Origin: JAMOBE01 sp039908285
GTDB lineage: Bacteria > Pseudomonadota > Alphaproteobacteria > Rhodospirillales > Rhodospirillaceae
DNA: 17,115 nucleotides
NCBI GenBank assembly: GCA_039908285.1
Contig: JAMOBE010000077.1
Location: 1-17,115, forward strand
Reading direction: 5' to 3'
The notes below the pieces were generated by a model. The model searched no databases. It had not been told where the DNA came from and was given only the letters and a program-made list of their open reading frames with translations. A program made the translations under genes and the position numbers. Below, in pieces: positions 1 through 6,601 of the stretch (positions are counted from its first letter, which is position 1; each line of letters begins with the position of its first letter).

Positions 1-3000
1 ATGTAGCGGGGATCGAGCGGCCGCAGGTCCTGAGTATCGTACCAGTTGTAGAAATGGCCGCGGAAACGTTCCAGACGGCTCATGGCGGCAAACGTCGCTT
101 CCAGCCGCTCGATCGCCTCGGTTGATCCCGTCCAGCCAAAGTCGCGGGCCGTCGCCGCCGACAGGAGATAGAGACCGATATTGGTCGGCGAGGTCCGATG
201 GGCGACCGCCGGCGGTTCCTCCTGGTAATTGTCCGGCGGCAGCATGTGATCGGCCGGCGTCACGAAGCTCTCGAAGAACCGCCAGGTCCGACGGGCGATC
301 AGCCGCAGGGTACGAGCATCGGCATCGGACACCGGCAGCCGCCCCGCGTCGATGGGAGACTGGCTGGCCCGCTGCGCGACCGCCGGCGAGGCGATCCACA
401 GCGCCGCGACCACCGCCGCCAGGGGCCACGCCCCATGCCCCGCGAGCCAGGCGTCGGCCAAAGCCAGAACGCCGATGACGACCGCGCCGGCCATTCGACG
501 ATAATACCCGAGGATGCCGAGCTGGGGACCATTCTTCGCCTGCGCCGCCGTCAACCATTCGAGGAGATGTCGGCGGGTGACGAACAGGCGGACCAGGGTC
601 CGCCCGATCGCGTCGCTCATCAACCAGGCCTGATGCGCGAGAAAAGTGACTTTGAGGACCGAAAGGGACGCCGCGAGACGGAAATCGCCGCCGAGGGCGC
701 GCAGGTGACTTGCAAGTGTAATTCCGGCACGGCGCGGCAGGATCGCGCCGATCGCGGTAACCAGGGGCGGCAGCGCGATGGTCGTGAGGATGAAGCCGGT
801 CCAGACGAGCGCGTCACCGAACGGCAGCGCCCATCCGGCCAGCAAACCAAGGACCGCCGCAGGTGCCGACAGCGTTCGGCGCAGATTGTCGAGCATCTTC
901 AGGCGGCCAATCGTCGGCGTGGCGCGCCGCGCCCGACTCGCTCCCTTAGGTTGTCCACGCCCCAGTATCCACGGCAGGAGCTGCCAGTCGCCGCGCGCCC
1001 AGCGATGGTCGCGCAGGGCGGCCACGTCGTACCGGGCCGGATACTCCTCGACGACCTCGATGTCCGAGGCGAGCCCCGCGCGGGCGAAAACGCCCTCGAA
1101 CAGATCATGGCTGAGCAGCGTCGAGTCCGGCACGCGCCCGGCAAGGGCGGCTTCGAAGGCGTCGACGTCGTAGATGCCCTTGCCGAAATAGGACCCTTCA
1201 CCGAACAGGTCCTGGTACACGTCGGAAACGGCGGACGCATAGGGATCGATGCCGCTCATGCTGGAGAAGGTGCGCTGGAACAGCGAGCCCTCTCGGCCGA
1301 CCGGCAAGGAAGACGCGACCCGCGGCTGCATCACCGCATAGCCTTCGACGACCCGGCCGACCGTGCTGTCGAAACGTGGCCGATTGAGCGGATGCGCCAT
1401 TTTGCCGATCAGCCGGCGCACCGTGTCGCGTGGCAGCCTGGTGTCGGCGTCAAGCGTCACGACATAGCGAACATCCGCCGGCACGGACACGGGGCGCCCG
1501 TTGATGTTCACGAACGTGGTGTCGGTTGCGCCGCGCAGGAGCCGGTTCAGTTCGTGCAGCTTGCCCCGCTTGCGTTCCCACCCAAGCCACCGCCCCTCGC
1601 CATCGTTCCAGACCCTGCGACGATGCAGCAGCAGGAAGCGCTCGCCGCCGCAGGGGGAAGGACCATAGCGCCGATTGAGCCGGGCAATGCCCTCCGCCGC
1701 CGTCGCGAGGAGAGCCTCGTCACCCTCGGCATGCTCGGTGGCGGCATCGACCCAGTCGGAAAGCAGCGCGAAGACCAGATCGCCTTCCGGGCAGGCAAGG
1801 GAATGAACCTCGAGCCCCTCGATGTGCTCCTCTATCGCGTCCATCGTCGTCAGAAGCGTCGGCACCGCGACAAGCGTGCGCAGCCGCGGGGGAATACCCC
1901 CGCGAAGATCCAGGGAGGGCAGGAGCGCCGCGCCGAACCCCCACGTCACCGCGCGGTTTACCAGCGCGACCGCCACGTCGATGGCCGGAATTGCTCCCAG
2001 AATGCCGAGCAGGCAGACCCACGCGTTGCCAAGTCCCGACGCCGTGAGGACGTGCAGGGGAAAGGCGAGGAAGGCCGCGGTGACAAGGACTATGGCCGCC
2101 GCATAGCCGCTGATGCCGAGGGCACGGTTCAGGCGCCTCGGCAAGGTGCGCAACGGCGGCCGGTAGCCAATCGATGCCTCGAAGGCGCACCGTCCCCCTC
2201 CGAGGAGATGGTAGCCCGGATCGGCCCGACGGTCGTCGGCCAGGCTCGGGTCCGCCCGTGCGACAGTGTTCGCCGTCGTGACCGCGCGGCGCGCAATCTC
2301 GATTTCCGTGACCTTCGACCCCCGCGCCAATTCCTCGATGGCGCTGCGATAGAGATTGCGCGTACGGAAATCCATGCTCGCAAAGGCGCTGCCGGCCGCC
2401 AGCACGTCGTCCACGAAGCTGATGCGCTCCACCAGCTCGGCCCAGTCAACGCCGGATATCAGGCGCATGCTGGTAATAATGTTTCGCATCGTGACGCTCG
2501 CGGCACCCTGCCTGTGATGCTCGTCCCGCACGACCGCATCGGTGGTCGTTCCCTGCAGAACCATGCGCCGGTCGAGCCAGGTCAGGGCTGGCGTGATCCT
2601 CGGATCCTGATCGCGCAGCCTGTAGACGAGTTGGACCGCAAAGGCGTCCGGCAGCGGCGCCCGCTCGTATTCGGCAAGCACCGCCGACACCAGTTCGATG
2701 GTGCGTCCGCCGGCACCCAGCAGACGATCGGCGATCGCGTCCGCCTTCTGCTGGGCGTCGCGATTGCGAACGATCTCCTCGGCAAGGCGTCTCAGATTCT
2801 CGATGAGCACGATCCGGAACGTGATCGCCAGGGCCCACAGCTCGCCGATCGTCAGCGGATGGACCTCCTGGTAGCTCCGGACATAGCGGCACAGGATCCC
2901 AGGATCGAAGTGACTATCCGTATGGGCAACGAAAGCCCATGCCACGCCAAGCACCCGCGGATATCCCCTGAACGGCCCGTCGGCGAGCTTGGGAAGCTGC

Positions 3001-3374
3001 CGGTAATAGTGGGACGGCAGATTGGAACGGATGTCGTCGATCTGCCTCTCGACGAGATGGTAGTTGTCGAGCAGCCATTCCGCGGCCGGGGTGATGGCGC
3101 GGCCATCGTCGGTCGCATTGGCGATGATGCGGTGCGACTGGAGCAGGACCGCCGCGTTTTCGGCGAGCCGTCCCGCCAGCGGCAGCCCCCTGGTCGGTTT
3201 TGCCGTCACCGGCTGGGCCAACGCCAGGTTCCGCGCATGCTCCTCGATGCGCTCGACGCTGAAGAGTTCCTCACGAATGGGTTCGTGGCTATCCCAGGGC
3301 GATCCCGCCGGCGCGTATCCGAGGACGCGGCGAACCAGGATGGGCAAAGGGACCTTGATAGATGGAAGCGTCAA
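1..3374 (-). CDS. ndvB: Cyclic beta-1,2-glucan synthase, N-terminal part (cut by left edge)
   Basis: The minus-strand frame is open from 3377 to the left edge, giving at least 1,124 residues of a protein family that usually reaches about 2,800. NdvB polymerises UDP-glucose into cyclic beta-1,2-glucans at the inner membrane for osmotic adaptation and host interaction. Visible in order: a soluble N-terminal region, a membrane-segment pair near residues 420-480, a GT84-type glycosyltransferase with the DADT metal motif at 642-645 and the signature HRWARGDWQ at 790-798, further hydrophobic segments near 835-1000, then the start of the glycoamylase-like domain (PTNIGLYLLSAA near 1062, FRGHFYNWYDT just before the edge). 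The phosphorylase-like C-terminal half lies outside the window. No in-frame ATG exists near the N-terminus. TTG at 3374 is chosen because AGGAG lies 7 bases upstream; TTG at 3347 is an alternative. No frameshift was found. Family assignment is confident, the start less so. Confidence 0.93.
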   Translation of the reverse strand, partial: MTLPSIKVPLPILVRRVLGYAPAGSPWDSHEPIREELFSVERIEEHARNLALAQPVTAKPTRGLPLAGRLAENAAVLLQSHRIIANATDDGRAITPAAEWLLDNYHLVERQIDDIRSNLPSHYYRQLPKLADGPFRGYPRVLGVAWAFVAHTDSHFDPGILCRYVRSYQEVHPLTIGELWALAITFRIVLIENLRRLAEEIVRNRDAQQKADAIADRLLGAGGRTIELVSAVLAEYERAPLPDAFAVQLVYRLRDQDPRITPALTWLDRRMVLQGTTTDAVVRDEHHRQGAASVTMRNIITSMRLISGVDWAELVERISFVDDVLAAGSAFASMDFRTRNLYRSAIEELARGSKVTEIEIARRAVTTANTVARADPSLADDRRADPGYHLLGGGRCAFEASIGYRPPLRTLPRRLNRALGISGYAAAIVLVTAAFLAFPLHVLTASGLGNAWVCLLGILGAIPAIDVAVALVNRAVTWGFGAALLPSLDLRGGIPPRLRTLVAVPTLLTTMDAIEEHIEGLEVHSLACPEGDLVFALLSDWVDAATEHAEGDEALLATAAEGIARLNRRYGPSPCGGERFLLLHRRRVWNDGEGRWLGWERKRGKLHELNRLLRGATDTTFVNINGRPVSVPADVRYVVTLDADTRLPRDTVRRLIGKMAHPLNRPRFDSTVGRVVEGYAVMQPRVASSLPVGREGSLFQRTFSSMSGIDPYASAVSDVYQDLFGEGSYFGKGIYDVDAFEAALAGRVPDSTLLSHDLFEGVFARAGLASDIEVVEEYPARYDVAALRDHRWARGDWQLLPWILGRGQPKGASRARRATPTIGRLKMLDNLRRTLSAPAAVLGLLAGWALPFGDALVWTGFILTTIALPPLVTAIGAILPRRAGITLASHLRALGGDFRLAASLSVLKVTFLAHQAWLMSDAIGRTLVRLFVTRRHLLEWLTAAQAKNGPQLGILGYYRRMAGAVVIGVLALADAWLAGHGAWPLAAVVAALWIASPAVAQRASQSPIDAGRLPVSDADARTLRLIARRTWRFFESFVTPADHMLPPDNYQEEPPAVAHRTSPTNIGLYLLSAATARDFGWTGSTEAIERLEATFAAMSRLERFRGHFYNWYDTQDLRPLDPRY

Positions 3375-3438
3375 GCCTCATCTCCTGCGTGCTCGGCTGC
3401 GAATTCGTCGGCACGCCCACCTTAATATTCTTCAGGTT

Positions 3439-3452
3439 GCGTAACGAGCCTG
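3439..3452. repeat. 14-bp direct repeat, copy 1
   Basis: GCGTAACGAGCCTG occurs here and again at 3759-3772 in the same orientation, 320 bases apart, both within the intergenic region. It could be a shared regulator site or the edges of a decayed insertion; the sequence does not decide. Confidence 0.45.
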
Positions 3453-3481
3453 GATATTGCCGCAGGTGGGTAAGGCGTCAA
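3453..3481 (-). promoter_or_regulatory. Possible promoter of ndvB
   Basis: On the minus strand TTGACG (3476-3481) is followed after 17 bases by AATATC (3453-3458), about 80 bases upstream of the ndvB start. The -35 is good and the -10 weak, so this is only a candidate for the vegetative sigma factor. Confidence 0.25.
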
Positions 3482-3758
3482 CCAGGGCTTTCAGCCGAAG
3501 GCGATGACCGCATATATCCAATCTGCTACTTCCAAATGCAGATGCAAGACAAATGGTAAGCAAAAGGGCTGGCCGCCAATCACCGCTTCGAAGAAGAGTC
3601 ACACAGTACGGATGGATAGTAGCCGGAATCTCCCTGGCCTCCGACGGTCATGCTCCCGTACCATGAGTTTCCTGGATATCGTGGTGTCCTTGTAGGTTGC
3701 CAGTCATCTGTTGCCGTCGGGAAGACAGCATCAGGCCAAGCCGTAGACGCTACAAAAG

Positions 3759-3772
3759 GCGTAACGAGCCTG
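3759..3772. repeat. 14-bp direct repeat, copy 2
   Basis: Exact second copy of GCGTAACGAGCCTG, about 40 bases upstream of the lipoprotein start codon. Confidence 0.45.
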
Positions 3773-3814
3773 TCAATCGACTGATCGCATATGTTGATTA
3801 TGGAGGACTCTCAA

Positions 3815-4291
3815 ATGGTTGCCATCTCTTGCCGTCTCCTGAAAGCAAACATTCGAGCGGCGGCCGTGCTCTCAGGCTTGCTGGCGGCGGCGTGTGCACC
3901 ACTGTACTCGCCACCTCAGCAGGTACAGGCGAGCAATCCAAACGTAACCTACAAGTATCACAGCGACCAGGAATTGCTTCAGGCCAATCAGAACGCGGCA
4001 ACATACTGCAACCGGTTTCAATCCGTCCATCGAACGGCGCGATTTGGGACGGACCCGGATGGCAGCAAGGTCGTCATCTTCGATTGCGTACAGTCCTCGG
4101 CGCTGGCGGCCACGCCGACGCCGGTCAATCCCAACCTTACCTATAATTACGGGACGGATCAGGAGCTATTGGATGCGTCACGGAGTGCCCAGACCTACTG
4201 TATGCGCAACGGATCGCAGCAGGTGATTTCCAACATCGTCACCAACGCGAACGGGACCAGGACCGTTACGTTCCAGTGCGGTTCACGGTGA
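3815..4291 (+). CDS. Lipoprotein with two tandem cysteine-containing modules
   Basis: A 158-residue protein of unrecognised family. It has an N-terminal hydrophobic segment ending in LLAAAC (Cys27), a near-canonical lipobox, so it is probably an outer- or inner-membrane lipoprotein. The mature part is two copies of one module, residues 41-91 and 105-155, each reading NPN(V/L)TY.Y..DQELL.A...A.TYC and ending in V.F.C. Each module has two cysteines (65/91 and 129/155), suggesting one disulfide per module. A short Ala/Pro/Thr linker separates them. ATG 3815 is preferred over ATG 3791 because GGAGGA at 3802-3807 sits 7 bases ahead and the signal peptide then has normal length. Function unknown; neighbours are other small envelope proteins. 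Confidence 0.8.
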   Translation: MVAISCRLLKANIRAAAVLSGLLAAACAPLYSPPQQVQASNPNVTYKYHSDQELLQANQNAATYCNRFQSVHRTARFGTDPDGSKVVIFDCVQSSALAATPTPVNPNLTYNYGTDQELLDASRSAQTYCMRNGSQQVISNIVTNANGTRTVTFQCGSR

Positions 4292-4376
4292 ATCAAGCAA
4301 CACCGGTTGCCCACATGCCAAAGTCGCCTCGAAAACGATACAGCCGAGCCATCAAGACGTGTCAACATTGAGAACA

Positions 4377-4517
4377 ATGCTGATTGCAGTTCTCCTGCTC
4401 GTTGTGCTGTCGTTTCTCGGTGGCCACATGGGCTACGTGCCGCCCCAATTCGGCTATGGGGGCGGCAGCGTCGGCCTAGTCGTTTTGATCGTCCTGATCG
4501 TACTGTTGCTGCGGTGA
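4377..4517 (+). CDS. Small two-helix membrane peptide, DUF3309-like
   Basis: A 46-residue peptide (52 if translation begins at GTG 4359, in frame). It consists of a hydrophobic helix (residues 2-14), a central Gly/Pro/Tyr-rich turn (about 15-31, with GYVPPQFGYGGG), a second very hydrophobic helix (33-45) and a terminal Arg. This layout, helix - aromatic/Gly linker - helix at 45-55 residues, is that of the DUF3309 family of tiny membrane proteins common in Proteobacteria and often near stress genes. Function is unknown. No strong ribosome site precedes either start, so the start is uncertain. It lies 85 bases after the lipoprotein gene on the same strand and is followed by a strong hairpin, so the two may be co-transcribed. 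Confidence 0.7.
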   Translation: MLIAVLLLVVLSFLGGHMGYVPPQFGYGGGSVGLVVLIVLIVLLLR

Positions 4518-4528
4518 GTCCGCACTGC

Positions 4529-4557
4529 CTGAGGCGGCGTCTTCGTTGCCGCCTCAG
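4529..4557. terminator. Hairpin between convergent genes, likely terminator
   Basis: Perfect 10-bp stem CTGAGGCGGC / GCCGCCTCAG with a 9-base loop, 11 bases after the small peptide stop and 45 bases from the 3' end of the convergent BON gene. There is no T-run on either side, so it would be a weak or bidirectional terminator or an mRNA-stabilising hairpin. Confidence 0.55.
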
Positions 4558-4601
4558 AAGCAAGGCAGCGCCACCAATGCGCGCACAGCGCGTTCAGTAT
4601 G

Positions 4602-4913
4602 CTACTTCACGATGAGGTCGTTCTCAACCGACCTGACGCCGGGCACGGCGGCGGCCACCTGGGTGGCCCGCGTTTTGGCTTGGAAATTGTCGACGAATCC
4701 GCTCAGCTGAACGGTATCCTTGTAGGTTTCGACACTGATCTGGAGTCCCTGCAAAGCAGGCTCGGCGAATATAGCCTCCTTGACTTTGGCGGTGATCACC
4801 GTGCTGTCGACGTACTGACCTGCCGTCTCGCTGGTGCGAGAGGAACTCGCGCAGCCCGCGACCATGACCGTCATCGCCGCTGCGGCACAAATACGCCAGA
4901 TTCTCTTATCCAT
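4602..4913 (-). CDS. Single-BON-domain lipoprotein
   Basis: A 103-residue protein. The N-terminus has a basic stretch, a hydrophobic core and the lipobox VAGC (Cys21), so it is exported and lipidated. Residues about 35-103 form one BON domain: an N-terminal helix with D-S-.-I-T-.-K-V-K, the strand pattern around VQLSGFVDN, and the ending VPGVRSVENDLIVK. BON domains bind phospholipid or other envelope surfaces; OsmY and DolP are relatives. The start is supported by GGAGAG at 4922-4927, 8 bases upstream. It is convergent with the DUF3309-like gene. An envelope-stress role is inferred from family and neighbourhood. Confidence 0.88.
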   Translation of the reverse strand: MDKRIWRICAAAAMTVMVAGCASSSRTSETAGQYVDSTVITAKVKEAIFAEPALQGLQISVETYKDTVQLSGFVDNFQAKTRATQVAAAVPGVRSVENDLIVK

Positions 4914-4962
4914 GTGTGTGGCTCTCCATCTCTACCGCCAGCCCCCTCGCCCCCCATTCTCA

Positions 4963-4976
4963 CGGAGCCGGCTCCG
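4963..4976. repeat. Short perfect palindrome upstream of BON gene
   Basis: CGGAGCCGGCTCCG is a perfect 14-bp palindrome about 50 bases upstream of the BON gene start. It could be an operator or chance in GC-rich DNA. No clear promoter was identified beside it. Confidence 0.25.
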
Positions 4977-5184
4977 CTGTTTCTGGCCCCCCACACGTGG
5001 CTTGCACCGCGCGACCCGTCTTGGATATGGGGCGAGCGAACCCGCGGACTACACGCCCATTAGAGTAGACCAACCGGGCGTGTGCGACAGCAGCACCTGT
5101 GGCCTGACCCGGCACTTTCTGTCGAAACGCTCGATGTATATCGTCCGCACGGTTGGTCAGCCATAAGACGCTGACTGTTACACC

Positions 5185-5664
5185 CTACTTCTGCTTGTCC
5201 CGCGCCTCCTGCTCCTTGTCCGCCCGCTCTCCGATCTCGGTCTCCAGCTTTTCAGTCGTCTGGCTCGACGGCCGCGCCTCCACGGTAACGTTCGTCACCC
5301 CCTTTTCCGTCATACCCAGCTTGTCAGCCGCGTGTTTCGATACATCGATTATCCGGTCATCGACATAGGGACCACGGTCATTGATCTTCATGTCCACGGA
5401 CTTGCCATTATCGGTGTTGGTGACCGTAACCTGCGTCCCAAGAGGAAGATCGGGCGACGCCGCCGAAGTCTTGTCCGGATTGAATTTCTCGCCATTTGCG
5501 GTCGTCTTGCCACGAAAATCCTCACCGTAATAGGATGCTTCACCCTCCTGCTGAATTACCACCTCCCCCGGCCCGGTGCTGGGGGCCTTGTCCTTGTCCT
5601 GAGCCAAGACCGGAAGCGACATGAGGCATCCGAAACAGATCGCCATGAGCATGCGGCTATTCAT
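5185..5664 (-). CDS. RlpA-like septal/envelope double-psi beta-barrel protein
   Basis: A 159-residue exported protein. Residues 1-22 form a signal peptide ending LPVLAQ. Residues about 40-130 form the RlpA-type double-psi beta-barrel: GEASYYGEDFRGKTTANGE, LPLGTQVTVTN and INDRGPYVDDRIIDVS, with the conserved Asp96 of NDRG. RlpA proteins bind or cleave denuded peptidoglycan glycans, often at the division septum. This protein has the barrel but no SPOR domain; its C-terminus (about 133-159) is a charged Glu/Lys/Gln tail. It lacks a lipobox cysteine at the cleavage site, so it is probably soluble in the periplasm. ATG 5664 is chosen over the longer frame from 5712 because AGGAGG lies 5 bases upstream and it begins the signal peptide. 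Whether it is catalytic cannot be told. Confidence 0.88.
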   Translation of the reverse strand: MNSRMLMAICFGCLMSLPVLAQDKDKAPSTGPGEVVIQQEGEASYYGEDFRGKTTANGEKFNPDKTSAASPDLPLGTQVTVTNTDNGKSVDMKINDRGPYVDDRIIDVSKHAADKLGMTEKGVTNVTVEARPSSQTTEKLETEIGERADKEQEARDKQK

Positions 5665-6054
5665 ATCATCCTCCTGTTTCCCGTTCGCGACGGCAGGTCT
5701 GATACCAGACACCTGCAGCGAAAGGCGACCTCCACAGCCCTTCCCGGCGGAACCGAAGGCGCCACCGACAACGTGCTGCCGAAAGTGATGATTTGATAAG
5801 GTGTTCCCCCTACATTGGCATGTATACGCTAAAATAAAAGACTATCGTTCCGCAGCATAATACAGCGCGAACTATGTCTATAACCTTACACGCTGCGAAC
5901 GTGACTCTGGAGTGCGCACGCGTTTTACCACGGTGTCAAAACAGACAGGATTGACATTTTGTTGCAGATATCCATGTCGCCTTTACAGCAAAAGCAGGAG
6001 GCAAGTCGTGGACAAGTGACCGAAGCACGTTCCGGCAGTTGTGTGTGTCTTACG

Positions 6055-6120
6055 TTGTACAATGACGAGCGACCTCATTGGGCGCTCGGCTACCGTACGC
6101 CACGCCAGGCGTTCGAGGGG
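6055..6120 (+). pseudogene. Remnant of IS3-family transposase, C-terminal end
   Basis: About 22 codons encode LYNDERPHWALGYRTPRQAF, the hallmark C-terminal stretch of the IS3-family integrase-type transposase (OrfB), where the pattern is YN.ERPH.ALGY.TP. No DDE catalytic core, OrfA or full upstream frame remains: the open frame extends from 5959 to 6378, but the rest is not transposase-like. This is therefore a dead 3' fragment. The family assignment is from the motif alone; the exact element and its ends cannot be named. Confidence 0.75.
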
Positions 6121-6261
6121 GGCCTGTGGATATGTGGACGATCGGCGATAGAGCCTACCGTCTGCGCTTCCCCCATGTTTCCCGCAACCACCGCGGCAGT
6201 CGGAGAAAGTGTGCCCGGAAACATGGGGAAATGCTCGCCTTCGCCCACATACCCACAGGCC
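6121..6261. repeat. Large imperfect inverted repeat next to transposase remnant
   Basis: The outer arms 6121-6140 and 6242-6261 pair at 18 of 20 positions (GGCCTGTGGATATGTGGACG against a reverse copy with two changes). Inner arms 6171-6182 and 6217-6228 are a perfect 12-bp pair, CCCCATGTTTCC / GGAAACATGGGG. Spacers between inner and outer arms differ (30 versus 13 bases), so the structure is asymmetric. It starts directly after the transposase motif and could be the end region of the lost element or two abutting copies of one element end. Confidence 0.6.
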
Positions 6262-6415
6262 GAGCAACAACAACCAGAGATTTATAGACATGATTCTGAA
6301 GTAGTGCTACAAGTACCCCTGTCGTCACCTGCTTCGCGGGTGAGCGGCGCGGTGCCCCCAGGCGGAACCCTCTCTTGACTCCGCCCATCCGCTGTCCAAA
6401 CAATGGGGTCCACCT

Positions 6416-6438
6416 TAGAGCAGTTTCCGCTTGAGCGG
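6416..6438. repeat. Degenerate copy of MITE-like repeat
   Basis: TTAGAGCAGTTTCCGCTTGAGCGG-like sequence resembles the left part of the palindrome at 6452-6486 (TAGAGCG..TTTCCGCT), in the same orientation about 36 bases away. It appears to be a decayed second copy. Confidence 0.4.
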
Positions 6439-6451
6439 CCAGAGGCAAATT

Positions 6452-6486
6452 CTAGAGCGTTTCCGCTCAGGCGGAAAACGCTCTAG
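6452..6486. repeat. MITE-like palindromic repeat
   Basis: Arms CTAGAGCGTTTCCGC (6452-6466) and GCGGAAAACGCTCTAG (6471-6486) are complementary except for one bulged base, around the loop TCAG. The ends form CTAG. Palindromes beginning TAGAGCG(T)TTT recur between genes of many alphaproteobacteria (recalled, not searched). It lies about 115 bases beyond the 3' end of the minus-strand gene at 6602-8308 and could also act as a transcript-end hairpin for it. Confidence 0.6.
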
Positions 6487-6601
6487 TGTGGTTCCGGCGC
6501 GTCCGTTTCGTTATTGTTCCTCCTGCGCTGCGGAATTCTCGCAGATCTCAGGCAGGAAATCCTCATGACGCCCTGTCAAGTTATTCCCGGCCCCCTCCCC
6601 C

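Larger units (their letters stand above)
3375..3814. other. Intergenic region between divergent ndvB and lipoprotein gene
   Basis: About 440 bases without a convincing gene. Short open frames exist on the plus strand, but they lack ribosome sites and recognisable protein features. The region should hold the promoters of the two divergent genes. It also carries two copies of GCGTAACGAGCCTG. Nothing else was recognised. Confidence 0.5.
5665..6601. other. Gene-free, partly AT-rich region with mobile-DNA remnants
   Basis: About 0.94 kb with no intact gene. The part around 5810-5960 is clearly AT-richer than the rest of the window (the 60 bases from 5821 are about 38% GC by count). It presumably includes the promoter of the RlpA-like gene on the minus strand. 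The remainder holds an IS3 transposase scrap, a large inverted repeat and a MITE-like palindrome, listed separately. Confidence 0.6.

Noticed and set aside
198..3425. A 1,075-aa open frame on the plus strand
   Set aside because: It is the codon-for-codon antisense of ndvB, very rich in Arg, Gln, Asp and Pro, with no recognisable domain; the minus strand encodes a clear NdvB.
4914..5184. Small plus-strand frames between the BON and RlpA-like genes
   Set aside because: No ribosome site, protein-like composition or domain; 271 bases treated as the upstream region of the BON gene.
5713..6054. A larger intact transposase ahead of the IS3 motif
   Set aside because: No DDE-core motifs or OrfA helix-turn-helix region are found in any frame; only the C-terminal scrap remains.
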